Of a DNA stretch of 64,000 nucleotides, positions 54,635-64,000 are shown piece by piece (positions within the stretch are counted from its first letter, which is position 1; the number at the start of each line of letters is the position of its first letter). Source of the stretch: Kappaphycus alvarezii (Eukaryota; Rhodophyta; Florideophyceae; Gigartinales; Solieriaceae); contig NADL03000506.1 of assembly GCA_002205965.3 (NCBI GenBank), positions 992,001 through 1,056,000 of the forward strand, in the 5' to 3' direction. The notes beneath the pieces are model-generated. The model saw only the letters and a list, made by a program, of their open reading frames with translations. It ran no database searches and was not told where the DNA came from. A program made the translations under genes and the position numbers.

Positions 54635-56254
54635 TTGGAAAGATTAGCGAACTTTGATTTCAAAATTATACCCATCTCCGGGAAAGCAAACATCGTTGCC
54701 GATGCCCTGTCAAGACAACCTCAGAATTATCCCTCACCTAAACATCGAAACAGAGAACTACTCAAGGAAGTGATAACAAAGACATACCTAGAATCGAACA
54801 ATATATCCGTACCTTATTTTGCGGATTCTGAGCTAGAAGATCTGGCCAAAGATTACAGGCTAGATGAAAACCTGAAAACCCAATACAAAGATCCAAAGGC
54901 ACCTTTCGAAAAGAAAGGGTTGCTTTTACTAAGGAACGGAAAGATTTGCGTACCAGAAGGAAAATTTAAAGTCAAGCTATTACATGACTACCATTCTACT
55001 CCAAATACTGGACATTTGGGAATTTCAAAAACAATCAATAGAATATCACCGAAGTTTTACTGGAAAAACCTTCGTACAGATGTACTTCGATACGTTCGTT
55101 CTTGCCACTGCCAAAGAGACAAACCATCCAATCAGAAACCCGCAGGTCTTTTACAACCTCTTGATCCACCGAAAACCAAATGGACTCACATAACGATGGA
55201 CTTTATTACACCCCTTCCAAGGTCAACGGAAGGAAACAATGGCATCTTAACTGTCGTTGACAGATTATCAAAGATGATAAGAATTATACCAACCAAGCCC
55301 AAAATAGATGCTCCTTCAACTGCTAGGCTGTTCAAGGATCATGTCTACAGAAACCACGGAATTCCGACGAATATCATTTGTGATAGGGATGCCATTTTTA
55401 TGAGCAAGTTTTGGAAGAGTCTGTTCCACCTTCTGGGTACCAAGATATCCCCTTCTTCAGCATACCACCCACAAACAGATGGACAATCTGAGATTATGAA
55501 CAGAAAGATCGAAGAAATGATTCGTTCTTTTGTTAGCTTCGACAAGACAGATTGGGACAAATACTTGGTGGACTTCGAAGTTGCTTACAACTCATCTATT
55601 AATGCCACTACAACTTTCTCTCCGTTCTTCCTCAATTATGGAATCCACCCTAGAACTGTCCCTTTGGACATACTCTCCACAGACAACCCTGCTGCGGCAC
55701 AGTTCCTAAGAAACATGCAAGAATCACTGAAAAAAGCCCAAGAACAAATCAAAAAATCAAATGAATCCACTGCCTTGTATGTCAACAGAAGTAGAAGACC
55801 TTCTTCTTATAAAGTTGGTGACAAAGTCTGGTTGTCCACAAAAAACCTAGCTTTTGAAGATGGTGCAGGATCTCGAAAACTGAACCCAAAGTTTTGTGGT
55901 CCATTTCAAATATCTGAGGATATAAACGGAGTTACGTACCGTTTAAATCTTTCCCAGCCAATGATCGACAGGGGAATTCACAATGCTTTCCATGCTAGTC
56001 TCCTTAAGCCGTACTTTGAAGATGAATTCTATCGCCAAATTCCGCCGCCACCGCCTATACAGGTTCAAGATGGACATAAAGAATACGAAGTCGAATCAAT
56101 TCTCAGTCACAAGAAACAATACGGAAAAACAAAATATCTCATTAAATGGAAAGGATATGCAGATCACGAGAACTCATGGCTATCAGAAAATGAACTGAAA
56201 AATTGTCAAGATCTGCTATACGAATACAAGAATCGGGGCGATTCTTCTTCGTAG
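54635..56254 (+). CDS. integrase with chromodomain of element B
   Basis: 539 open codons, normally translated as the end of pol and not from its own ATG. Order: RNase H tail (VADALSRQP), zinc-binding domain HDYHSTPNTGHLG with SCHCQRDK (C-x-C spacing), catalytic core HITMDFITPLP (Asp), ICDRDAIFMSKFW (Asp) and YHPQTDGQSEIMNR (Glu), GPY/F region (KVWLSTKNLAFEDGAGSRKL, FCGPFQISEDINGV), PPPPP linker, and chromodomain YEVESILSHKKQYGKTKYLI, WKGYADHENSWLSENELKN. It inserts element DNA into the genome; the chromodomain marks it as a chromovirus. All key residues are present. Confidence 0.92.
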   Translation: MERLANFDFKIIPISGKANIVADALSRQPQNYPSPKHRNRELLKEVITKTYLESNNISVPYFADSELEDLAKDYRLDENLKTQYKDPKAPFEKKGLLLLRNGKICVPEGKFKVKLLHDYHSTPNTGHLGISKTINRISPKFYWKNLRTDVLRYVRSCHCQRDKPSNQKPAGLLQPLDPPKTKWTHITMDFITPLPRSTEGNNGILTVVDRLSKMIRIIPTKPKIDAPSTARLFKDHVYRNHGIPTNIICDRDAIFMSKFWKSLFHLLGTKISPSSAYHPQTDGQSEIMNRKIEEMIRSFVSFDKTDWDKYLVDFEVAYNSSINATTTFSPFFLNYGIHPRTVPLDILSTDNPAAAQFLRNMQESLKKAQEQIKKSNESTALYVNRSRRPSSYKVGDKVWLSTKNLAFEDGAGSRKLNPKFCGPFQISEDINGVTYRLNLSQPMIDRGIHNAFHASLLKPYFEDEFYRQIPPPPPIQVQDGHKEYEVESILSHKKQYGKTKYLIKWKGYADHENSWLSENELKNCQDLLYEYKNRGDSSS

Positions 56255-56264
56255 GGGGGAGTGA
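56251..56264 (+). promoter_or_regulatory. polypurine tract of element B
   Basis: GTAGGGGGGAGTGA overlaps the end of the integrase stop codon region and abuts the right LTR. Confidence 0.85.
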
Positions 56265-56766
56265 TGTTGCGATTATGCCCGTAAATCACCAAATACCCTG
56301 ACAGTATCCCTCCGGTAACCTGTACCAAGGATTTACACTGTAAGAAGACATCATTGCAACTTGTGCACTGTACTCACGCACCAGTGTAAAAGCATAATAT
56401 CATACCTCTTTGTCCTAGCCAATGACATGGATCCATCATGGCTATCTCCCGTGGTTCTCGAAACATTTCGCACCCACCAATCAGCAACCACTTTATGCCT
56501 ACTTGCCAATTGGACCAATGGGACTTTGCCATGATGTTCGTTGCTGTCTGTTATACTGATGGACCTTCAGAACCTTGTAGTTTGATACCTCTGGGTCGCT
56601 TTTTCTAGAATACCTTTGAATTCAGTACCGTTTAGTTACAATTTATCTCTGCTGGTGTTGAGTACTTTTTCTATATAAACCCTGGTCTGATGTTCCGGCC
56701 TGTTTACCGGAAGCATCAACCAACAGTTCAACCATCGATTACCTTTTGTGCGCTCAACACCCCACA
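56265..56766 (+). repeat. 3' LTR of element B
   Basis: 502 nt, almost identical to 50121-50623; followed by GGTAC (56767-56771). Confidence 0.97.
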
Positions 56767-56771
56767 GGTAC

Positions 56772-57984
56772 ATCGGTACATACAAATAAATTCAAGTTGG
56801 ACAGAGATAGAGTACATGAAATTGCTTGTGGGTGCGATACAAGAACATGAAAAGTTCCACATATACCAGGTACATGTAATTTTGTATAAAACGTTCGGTA
56901 CATGGGTACACGAGAAGAAGAAGTTTAATGCGTTCAGTATCCACGGGGACTGCGCACGTTCTAACTATACGGTTAAGATCTAACCGGATGTACTTCGTCG
57001 TCCATGCGCATCGGGGCTCGCGACAGGATAGCTTCAGCGATGGAAGACCAGAGGGTGCAACTCAGTCGCTGGTAGATACGGCGGCGGATAACGCCAACTG
57101 TCGAGTGACACTTGGACGCGATCCGCGGAACTAACTCCTCGATAAATGCAATAGTTCCAGGGGAAGGGGCACCTAGGGAATCAAACGCCAGAGGTCGAAA
57201 CGTGAAGTTCGGCGTGTAAGGCGCACGTCATCACGTGCACGAGCTACAACTAATAAATTGGCCGCATTCACCCATGCACTAGCAACTGAATCAGACTATG
57301 TGGTCTAATTGTTGAAAGCTGGTCGGTAACTGGAAGGAAGTGAGTTCATTTCCAGGAGAGTGCATCGCTAAAATTGCCCGTGAGTTCGGGTCATAGAAAA
57401 CAAGGGGCTGTCCTTTTTAGTTTAATAATAGTCTTAGAGCCCGCCTTAGTTTTATTTGGAGCTATATCTTTCCTATCTTGGTAATGGGAAGTAGCTTTCA
57501 TAGCCAAGCTACCAAAGGCGAGGAATAGAAATTTGACCGTACTCATTGTAAATGGCTAGATCTCAGAACCGTGAGCTATGCAATAGGGGGCTCTGTGGCG
57601 GCTAAGCACCTCCTTCTTTATTCGTTGCTATTTTTCTCACTTACATCACTATCCTCTATGCTCAAAAGGTAGTCGCTCAAGTGGTCCACAGATTTCATAT
57701 GAGCGAAAACATTTGTCGATTCATCATAGTTCTTCGCAATTGTGACTACATTACTTATATTATCGGTTGCGCTACTATTACGATATGGACTTCAAATGCG
57801 ACCAGCCAGGCTGAATATGACCTCATTTTCAATCTGAGTAGCAGGAATACCAAAAAAGAACTCTCAAATCTTTACAACAGTCTGAAAAGTGCATTTTTAG
57901 TAGATTTCCAGTCATATTTTCTGTTTTCTTTTTCACATGGTTCGAATTAAAACATTCCTAGTTCCGAAACAATTGAATTTCTAA
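56772..57984. other. intergenic, no recognisable gene
   Basis: GGTACAT repeats directly after element B, then sequence without supported frames. The plus-strand frame 57681-57950 has no motif. Confidence 0.4.
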
Positions 57985-58930
57985 CTACATTGTATTTATC
58001 TGCTTCTTCATTTGTAATAAAGCATTCTTCCCTTTAAAATTTCCTGTTAAGTCGATAGCAGCATCTTCAGCAGCGTCCAGGACCAAAAGTGAATCATTTT
58101 TATTGGCTGCATGCATTCTTACCATGATTGGAATAATCACTTTTTCATCATACACTTTTGCCAAAGTTCTTGCACTTTGCGGATCACTTTGCTGAAGATA
58201 CATCAATTTCGACCTCAAATCCTTAACCTCAGGGTAGAAGACAGCAGTAAGATGGTGATGAACGTACGCACCATTAGTAGACGTAAATTCAAAAAAGGAT
58301 CGAGAAGATCGGTAAATGATTCAGCAACAAAGGAAAACATTTTCGCTCTGTACATACTCAACTGGGCATCGAAGTTTCCTGCCGGAAATTGAACCGCAGT
58401 CATGCAGTTCCTCTTAAACTTCAGGTAAACATCCGCGATGTAGGAAACAGCCTCACTTACAGTCCACGTTTTCTTTGGGCTTTTCAGGCAAGAGAAGACA
58501 AGTTGTTCAATTGTTTTAACACCAATGTGTACAAATTCCCATTTTTCTGAACTAGGAACGCGATTTCAAAGATCATAGTCAGCTTGAGTGTCAAAGCATT
58601 TCTGAACGACTTCTTTATATGAAAGAATCATTTGAAAGATGACAAGAACACTAATAAATCTCGTCTTCAATGTAGTTGGAATCAGTTTCGGACTCAAATT
58701 AACATATCTGCAAGCGTCCATCCATTCCTTTTGTCCTTTAGCGGGTTTCTTGGTCCAATTTATGTACTTCTGCCAATCTTTTTGAACTTTCGCAATGCCA
58801 ATGAGTGGGAGTCCTTCGATGAACACTTTCGAAAGAGCTGAATTGTACGCCCCAGATATAATATGCGCAAGGCAAACACCACTAAACAGCCTTCCAATCT
58901 CCGTAAATCAAAAGAAAAATATGATTTGAT
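57985..58930 (-). pseudogene. hAT-like transposase relic
   Basis: Minus-strand frames in order. About 58920-58566 gives CLAHIISGAYNSALSKVFIE, like the C-x-x-H block of hAT enzymes, then INWTKKPAKGQKEW and TTLKTRFISVLVIFQMILSY, like the hAT block with TRW-S followed by a helix. Frame 58403-58215 gives FPAGNFDAQLSMYRAKMF and frame 58218-57985 gives a helical end (MVRMHAANKNDSLLVLDAAE). Frame changes separate all three. The catalytic residues and the C-terminal dimerisation domain cannot be placed with confidence, so hAT is the best but not the only reading. Confidence 0.45.
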
Positions 58931-59117
58931 AATCTTTACGTATGATCTAAAACAGAACCACCATCTTTGACACAGGCAGAGATCTTCTCTCTTACCTTGA
59001 ACTTGTCCAAATGTTCCACCAAAATGTAACGTAGTTATTCCCCTCTTGTATCATCACACTGAATAAATGCAGTGCTGTTACTCATTAATTTTAATTCCGG
59101 AATTCGGAGAGGGGGCG

Positions 59118-59432
59118 CTAACCTCGACGATCAGCTGTAAATTTGCTAAGGTCATGAAAAAGCCGAAGTCTGGTTGACTCGATTTGTCCGTAGATATCAA
59201 TGGCAACAGGTTGAAGTTCAATACGTTCGGCACGACACGGTGTCGAATAGTGATCCCATTTTTTCCATTCGGCTCGAGTTGGTGCTGAGAGACCTCCATC
59301 TTTCTGGTTGCGATATGTCTCGGAGTGAAGCCCTTCAACGGTCACATCTGGTCCCTTTGCGGAGGGCTCCAGTAGAGGGTCTCTATGAGTAATCCATTGC
59401 GCGCTGCTCGGTTGGACTCTTGTGGAGGTCAA
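59118..59432 (-). pseudogene. C-terminal scrap of a non-LTR retrotransposon
   Basis: A 104-codon minus-strand frame. EWKKWDHYSTPCRAERIELQ and PVAIDIYGQIES, followed by LRLFHDLSKF, fit the tail of non-LTR RT proteins (a K-x-x-x-Y, then PLA-x-D-x-x-G, then a helix), and match the plan of FQPLAFDSLGAPSPA...FLEDF at 37210-37290. A run of T-rich sequence lies at 59515-59592. No RT or zinc motif remains. Confidence 0.45.
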
Positions 59433-59766
59433 TTACAAGGAGTGAATCTAATAGTAACGGTTTGTGCGGGTACTGGAAGGGGTTATTGATTCTAATTTCT
59501 TTATGTGGTTTTGTTTTTGTTCCTTTCTTTTGTTTCTTTCTTTTGTTTTTTGTTTTCTTGTTTTTTTGTTTTTTTGTTTCTCCTTTTTTAAACCTATTCA
59601 ACCCTAGTTCGTTTCCTACCGCTACCAATGAAACCCGCCAATCCTTCCCTCTGACTCAATCCTTTGCTGCCTTGATGGTCCCCCTGCGTCTTTGGTGGCT
59701 CAGCAGGCCTTAGACCATCCCCTTAGAGTGCTAGGAAGGTTTAGATTGTAGCAGTTACTGAGGGTA

Positions 59767-59900
59767 TTGTCCCCTTGGACTTCGAGCTAAGCACCGAAAG
59801 TCCAAAGAGACAAGTGACACCTGCAGTATAATGTGTATTGCCCCCTTGAACTTCGGTATGCACACCTTAAGTCCAAGGAGGCAAGGGACACCACTGCGTT
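59767..59900. repeat. two tandem copies of a hairpin-forming ~71-nt unit
   Basis: Unit 1 starts TTGTCCCCTTGGACTT and unit 2 TTGCCCCCTTGAACTT. Each contains a left arm with GGACTT or GAACTT and a right arm with AAGTCCAA about 20 nt later, then (A/G)CAAG-x-GACACC. The conserved inverted arms suggest a structured RNA or a protein-binding site. Confidence 0.6.
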
Positions 59901-59934
59901 GAGAACAACAGACAGGAGAAGAGCAACGTTTTGT

Positions 59935-60080
59935 TTGGAGTATGGGTGCTTTGTTTGGGGTCTTGGAGTGTTTTGGGTTGTGGGTGTTGGAGTGTTTGGT
60001 TTATGGGTGTTGGAGTGTGGGTCTTTGGGATGTGGTTCTTGGGGTGTGGTTCTTTTGGGGTGTGGTTGCTCTGGTTGGTC
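59935..60080 (+). repeat. degenerate G/T-rich minisatellite
   Basis: Repeats of a GGGTGTTGGAGTGT-like unit. They account for the Gly/Val/Leu/Cys-rich frames read here. Confidence 0.6.
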
Positions 60081-60428
60081 GAGGCTCGTACCCCAGTCGA
60101 CCAGCCTTTATACAGAGATTCGCAAATTTTGAAAACGCACAAATTGGTACTAAATTCCTGGGCAAAACACAAAAATCAGCCCTTAGACTCCGTTATTCGC
60201 CTGTTTTCAGACGCCCCCTAGTGTACTGTTGTGCAGTGCACGCTGCATGTGGCTCAAAGCCATGCACAGTACTGTACATGGCTTTCGGTAGTATAACTTG
60301 TGGCCGCAGGACACCGGCCACCATGAGCCATATAACACTATCCTCCCTATACCGCAGGCCACGGGACGGCTTGAAATAAAACAATTGCTCTTATCAACTC
60401 CAGCTCAAATGATTACTACACAAATATT

Positions 60429-60457
60429 TTTTCTTCTTCTTCTTCTTCTTCTTCTCT
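60429..60457 (+). repeat. TTC trinucleotide microsatellite
   Basis: About nine uninterrupted TTC units. Confidence 0.85.
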
Positions 60458-60543
60458 TTTTGTGTTTTTTTGTTTCCACTTTAGCATAAACGCAGAAAAT
60501 ATATCGCTAAAAGATCTTAAAATAGATTTTGAGGTCACCTTGT

Positions 60544-60789
60544 TTAAAACTGCAGCCGGCGAGCATGAATGGGACGCCTTGTTTGGCGACCATGAAGTGA
60601 CGCTAATTCATAACGAGGATGCGTCGCCTTTATGATGCGGCACTGTCCACAACACTGCGAGGATAATGCAGGCCACTTGACAGTAGAACTTAGGTAATGT
60701 TTATGCGCTACGAAAACCCAATCTCCCACTTGAAACGTGATGCCTCTTTCGCCCGCAAACCGTTCTTGGCGTCTTAGTTGCCCTTCCAT
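60544..60789 (-). pseudogene. integrase C-terminal module of element D
   Basis: GITFQVGDWVFVAHKHYLSS, then CRIIKATHPRYEL and RPIHARRLQF, matching SRRAIHARRL of element C. It is out of frame with the core, and the segment between them is missing. Confidence 0.7.
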
Positions 60790-61807
60790 TAGATATGGTT
60801 GCGTAGGCCAGGATCTTTCTCCAAGAGATACCTTTTCTTTTGATGAAGTCCACCAGAGCTCCAGACGTGAAGCAAATAGCGTTATCCGATATAATTCTTA
60901 CCGGCGGGCCAAAAATCGACATAATCTCTTTCTTAACGAACTCTATCACTACATGGGCCGTAGTAGATTCCGCCGCGACGGAGAACGGCCATCCCGTTAA
61001 TTTTTCTACTGCTATTAGAATGTCGCGATTTTTCGATCCTTGTTTGGCGTGAAGAGTTCCAGCAAAGTCGATAGAATAAGTCTCGAATATATTTGTCAGG
61101 GGCACGTAAAGTTTTGTCTTGTAAGGAGCCAAGGGCTTTGACTCCTGACATCCTCGACAGCTTCTCACAAATTCGTGAATGTCACTATAGACTCCAGGCC
61201 ACCAATAACGATCCAAAACGAACTGCCTCGTGGTTCGAACATTCCTATGTCCCATTTCGTCGTGGAACATCCTAAGTATCCCCACACGAGATGAAATGTG
61301 TGGTATAGCTCGGATACCCTTCGCGGTCCGCCGAAACAGCTGCCCGTCCCGTAGTATAAAGTTTTTTGCGCCCCTTTTGACCGAAATTTTGAGTTTTTTG
61401 TTGTCCTCAATAATCTCAAACTTACTCAAATACCTGATGACATTCTGTTGGAATGGCTCTAAATCGAGGTTACTCACCTGCGACTCTGTAAGCATGGCGA
61501 GCATCCCTTCGTCCGATGTAGACCCTGGTTTTTCTGGAAGAGCAAAACGAGAGAGATAGTCTGCCGGAGAATTTTCCTTCCCTGCTCGGTACTCTATCGT
61601 GAAATTATGTTCAGCTAGAAAATAAAGCCAGCGCGCTAATCTCCCGTGGACATCCTTCCTTTTGAATTCATTCCGGAGAGCTTGGTGATCTGTTATTAAC
61701 CGGAAAGAGTCTGATGAGAGTAGGTAATCGCGAAACTTGCGCAAGGCAAAAATTACTGCCAAAGCTTCTCTTTCGCTAGCACTATAATTTCGTTCAGATG
61801 AATTCAT
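60701..61807 (-). pseudogene. RNase H and integrase of element D
   Basis: A 368-codon frame: YSASEREALAVIFALRKF and LITDHQALR (RNase H), FTIEYRAGKENSPADYLSRF, then the integrase zinc domain FHDEMGHRN with SCRGCQ, SIDFAGTL (first Asp) and RIISDNAICF (second Asp). After YATISNGRATK the frame leaves the family pattern (TPRTVCGRKRHH), exactly where the catalytic Glu is expected, so the third catalytic residue is lost through a deletion or frame change. Sibling of the integrase of element C. Confidence 0.8.
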
Positions 61808-61827
61808 TTTACGGCTCGCATATTGTA

Positions 61828-62058
61828 TCAGTGTACCTTTCTATCTTCTTTCTTTTGTGCTGGAACAGCCCCGATGGCGACTTTTGATGCATCCGTCTCA
61901 ACGACAAATGGAGCTGAGAAGTCGGGGTGGGCAACAACGGGTGGTGAAGTAAGTTCTTCCTTCAGCTCTTCGAAAGCAGACTTCATTTCTTCCGTCCATT
62001 CGAATCTTCTATTCCCCGAAGTCCCAGCGTTTAAGGCGGCCTTTTCTCGGCAAATCAT
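61828..62058 (-). pseudogene. RT connection and start of RNase H of element D
   Basis: FEWTEEMKSAFEELKEEL, then VVAHPDFSAPFVVETDASKV with the first RNase H Asp; ends KKEDRKVH. A short frame change separates it from the next RNase H block. Confidence 0.75.
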
Positions 62059-62209
62059 TTAATGAAACGCCGATAGTAACCTTTAAAACCCAGGAAACTG
62101 CGTGGTTTCGTTGTGGATTTCGGGACTGGTGCTTTTTGATAGCCTCTACTTTTCTTTAGTCGACACTGACCCATTTGAATCCACCTTATGGCCAAGGAGT
62201 CCCACTGAA

Positions 62210-62558
62210 GGCATCGCGAAACTGCATTTAGCTATTTTCAATTTCCGATCCCCAGTCGCAATGGCCTGAAACACTTCCCTCAGATGCTCCACATGTTTGT
62301 GCAAGTTATATGAAAAGACTAATACGTCTTCAAGATAGACACGTGCAAACAGGATATCTTGTAAGTCCAGCGACTGATGGACAAGGTCTTAACCTTGTCC
62401 ATCATTCGCTGGAACGTTGATAGGGCGTTCATTAGTCCGATCGGCATTACTTCAAATTTAAAGGTTCCGTAGCGACAAACAAATGTAGTCATCTCCTTAC
62501 TGTTTTCACTCATGCTAACTTGCCAATAGCCAGCGAACAGGTCGATAGCGGTAAAGAC
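62210..62558 (-). pseudogene. reverse transcriptase palm of element D
   Basis: After a TAG that follows FDELGGG, the frame gives FTAIDLFAGYWQVSM (motif A), then KFEVMPIGLMNALSTFQRMM (motif B). Frame changes lead to FARVYLEDVLVFSY, with YLED at 62326-62337 instead of YxDD, then LKIAKCSFAM and VGLLGHKVDS. Confidence 0.75.
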
Positions 62559-63482
62559 CTAACCTCCTCCCAACTCATCAAATATTTCCTCTATCCGGGG
62601 TAAGGGCCATCTTTCAGCCTTCATCTGTCTGTTAAGGGTGCGATAGTAGACACAAAAGCGAGGCTTTCCGTCCTTCTTTTGGGCGATAACCACCGTAAAT
62701 GACCATCTAGATGCTGCAGGCGTAATTATCCCAGCCTTGGGCGTGTTATCAATCTCATTCCTTACTACATCGTAGTGTTTCGGGGCCATCCGAGGTGCAA
62801 GATGGTAGACTGGGGTTTTTTCTTTTAGCTCGAATCCGTGGGCTATAGTAACGTAAGTCGAACGTAACTCGTTCATGTTCCACGCAACTACCCCAGTCTC
62901 CCGTAAGGCACCGCTGATATCTCTCTTAATGCTTTTTGAAAGTTGTGCAAGACAAGCTCGTAGTGCACCGAGTAGCTCCTCTGTCTGACTGTCGTCTACA
63001 GATATTGCTTCCGTCGCCTCAGGTTGCATATTCGTTGGGATATTTTCAGAGTCTCCATCCCTAATGATGGCCACCATCAGTTCATCTTCTGAATCAGAGA
63101 CATTCGTGAACAGATCCGAATCGGAGGTAAAGTCTTCGCTTGGAGTCTTATCTCCCCTCCCCTGCATTACCTTTCTCTCTGTAGCACAGAAGTCAGGCTC
63201 TAATGGGACTAAAACCTCTTTGTCATCTATGTGTATCACAACTGAGTCTGTGTCGAAGTCCATAAGACCCTTTAGTGATTTTAAGGTAGGCCTCCCCATA
63301 ATAATGTTAAAGGGGGTATTTTCAACCTCGAAGTACTCTAATTGTACCGTGAAGTCCTCAAAAGATGTCGTAACTATTGACATGGAACCAACACACCCAG
63401 CGACGACTCTATTAGCCACCGTTATAGTGCGATTAGTTTCTTCCGGAGAAAGACAGAGGCGTTCTGAGAGCTCTTTTGACAT
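62559..63482 (-). pseudogene. protease C-terminal half, linker and RT start of element D
   Basis: 307 open codons: SKELSERLCLSPEETNRTIT, then FNIIMGRPTLKSLKGLMDFD, the protease loop, then an acidic linker, then FELKEKTPVYHLAPRMAP and KKDGKPRFCVYYRTLNRQM (with CVYYR in place of the usual CVDYR). Confidence 0.8.
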
Positions 63483-63755
63483 TACGTTCGGAACAGCTCC
63501 CTAGTCCAGTAAAGCCCAAGCCTCCGTGCCATACACCCGTAGTTTGGCCAACCGGAGGAGCTTGTATGGAGTCTCGTCTCTTTTCAGATGTTCTATCTGT
63601 GTAATCATGGAGGCTCTCGCGCCAGCAGGTTTTCCAATAAGACTGCGAGTGACCTTATTCTCTTCGTCCGCCTCTCCTCGAAGGAGTTAACCAAAAGTAA
63701 GTCTACAACTAGCATTCGAAAGTTCCACAAGAACATCGTAGAGGCTTATCTACTC
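63483..63755 (-). pseudogene. protease active-site region of element D
   Basis: VYGTEAWALLD, a TAG at 63501-63503, then GAVPNVMSKEL. The stop replaces the Ser of the D-S-G-A signature seen in element C (ALFDSGAVPN). Upstream the frame is broken. Confidence 0.75.
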
Positions 63756-63995
63756 CTACAACTGGCGAACGGCAGCCCTCTTCGACCTACTGGCGACTTT
63801 TCCTTTCTTCTTATTTCGAAAGTTTAGATCTGGTTCTTTTTGAGGGGCATTCCGGATGACAGGGGGATGTTTGACAAGCCTTGGGATTTGAATTCCGATA
63901 CGATCTTCTTTTCGTGCTTGATTTCTTACGGCTTGTCCATCAACTAGCCTTTTTGTAGCATCCACGGCTTCAACAGGAGCCTTTTCCTCCTTCAT
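63756..63995 (-). pseudogene. nucleocapsid-protease linker of element D
   Basis: 79 codons, Lys/Arg-rich (KEEKAPVEAVDATKRLVDG, NFRNKKKGKVASRSKRAA), comparable in place and charge to the basic linker of element C. The gag and zinc knuckles lie beyond the window. Confidence 0.5.
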
Positions 63996-64000
63996 TACTG

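Larger units (their letters stand above)
50121..56766 (+). mobile_element. chromovirus (Ty3/gypsy) element B, nearly intact
   Basis: 6,646 bp with LTRs of 503 and 502 nt that differ only by one small indel/substitution spot, perfect TG...CA ends, a 5-bp duplication, a primer site and a polypurine tract. Internal order is leader intron-like segment, ORF0, TGACG block, tRNA-like module, gag, -1 shift, protease-RT, RNase H, integrase, chromodomain. Only three apparent one-base losses interrupt pol. The insertion is recent, and the family is probably still active in the genome. Confidence 0.97.
60544..64000 (-). mobile_element. Ty3/gypsy element D (C-related), truncated, leaves the window
   Basis: Minus-strand order from the window edge: gag-protease linker (63995-63756), protease (63560-63300), RT (62770-62210), RNase H (62058-61600), integrase (61500-60544). 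The protease tail and following acidic linker (PSEDFTSDSD) match element C (TESEDFTSSYDSEDSE), so D belongs to the same lineage. No LTR is visible after 60544 and there is no accessory domain like that of C, so the 3' end is deleted or the LTR is beyond recognition. Confidence 0.85.

Noticed and set aside
59850..60132. Gly/Cys-rich protein from the 59833-60132 frame
   Set aside because: It is translation of a G/T-rich minisatellite in several frames at once.

Overview
The window reads as nuclear DNA of a eukaryote, probably an alga. It holds two intact, intron-free host genes in a 6-7 kb island, surrounded by transposable elements of at least seven kinds. There are no operons, Shine-Dalgarno sites or rRNA genes. 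Two intronless paralogous genes among layered LTR, DIRS-like and non-LTR retroelements, plus Tc1, Harbinger-like and hAT-like DNA transposons, fit a florideophyte red alga of the Chondrus type. That taxonomic call is inference; a filamentous fungus or another alga is possible.

Layout. 0-4 kb: a decayed Tc1/mariner transposase, unrecognised minus-strand frames and the 3' scrap of a non-LTR retroelement. 4-18.4 kb: the host island, with two paralogous eight-span membrane proteins (10133-11152 and 16146-17177), many short palindromic TACTG/CAGTA clusters, a sharp base-skew switch and a G-quadruplex motif. 18.4-28.2 kb: old debris, namely a Harbinger-like transposase with a neighbouring coiled-coil gene relic, a minus-strand Ty3/gypsy element (protease, RT and integrase pieces) and a DIRS-like element with RT/RNase H and tyrosine-recombinase remains.

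29.8-46.2 kb: a three-level nest. Ty3/gypsy element C (LTRs 29778-30501 and 45514-46235) was hit in its RNase H region by chromovirus A (33799-42716, 5-bp duplication CTTTG). A was in turn hit in its leader by a 5'-truncated non-LTR element (35677-37498, flanked by a 32-bp duplication). 46.2-50.1 kb: a minus-strand solo LTR of family C and a broken acidic-protein gene. 50121-56766: chromovirus B, a close relative of A with almost identical LTRs, a perfect GGTAC duplication and an almost intact coding region. 57-59.5 kb: hAT-like and non-LTR relics. 60.5-64 kb: a C-related gypsy element (D) on the minus strand, running out of the window.

The most interesting material is the 5' leader of A and B. 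Between the primer-binding site and gag both carry (1) an intron-like stretch, (2) an extra reading frame, here ORF0, ending in two CX2C-X12-HX5H zinc fingers, (3) a tandem TGACG block and (4) an antisense tRNA-like module with A and B boxes whose tRNA differs between the elements. Gag and pol overlap with a -1 shift at slippery heptamers, and the protease signature is D-P-G in both. Element C has a different novelty: a roughly 130-residue domain duplicated in tandem after its integrase.
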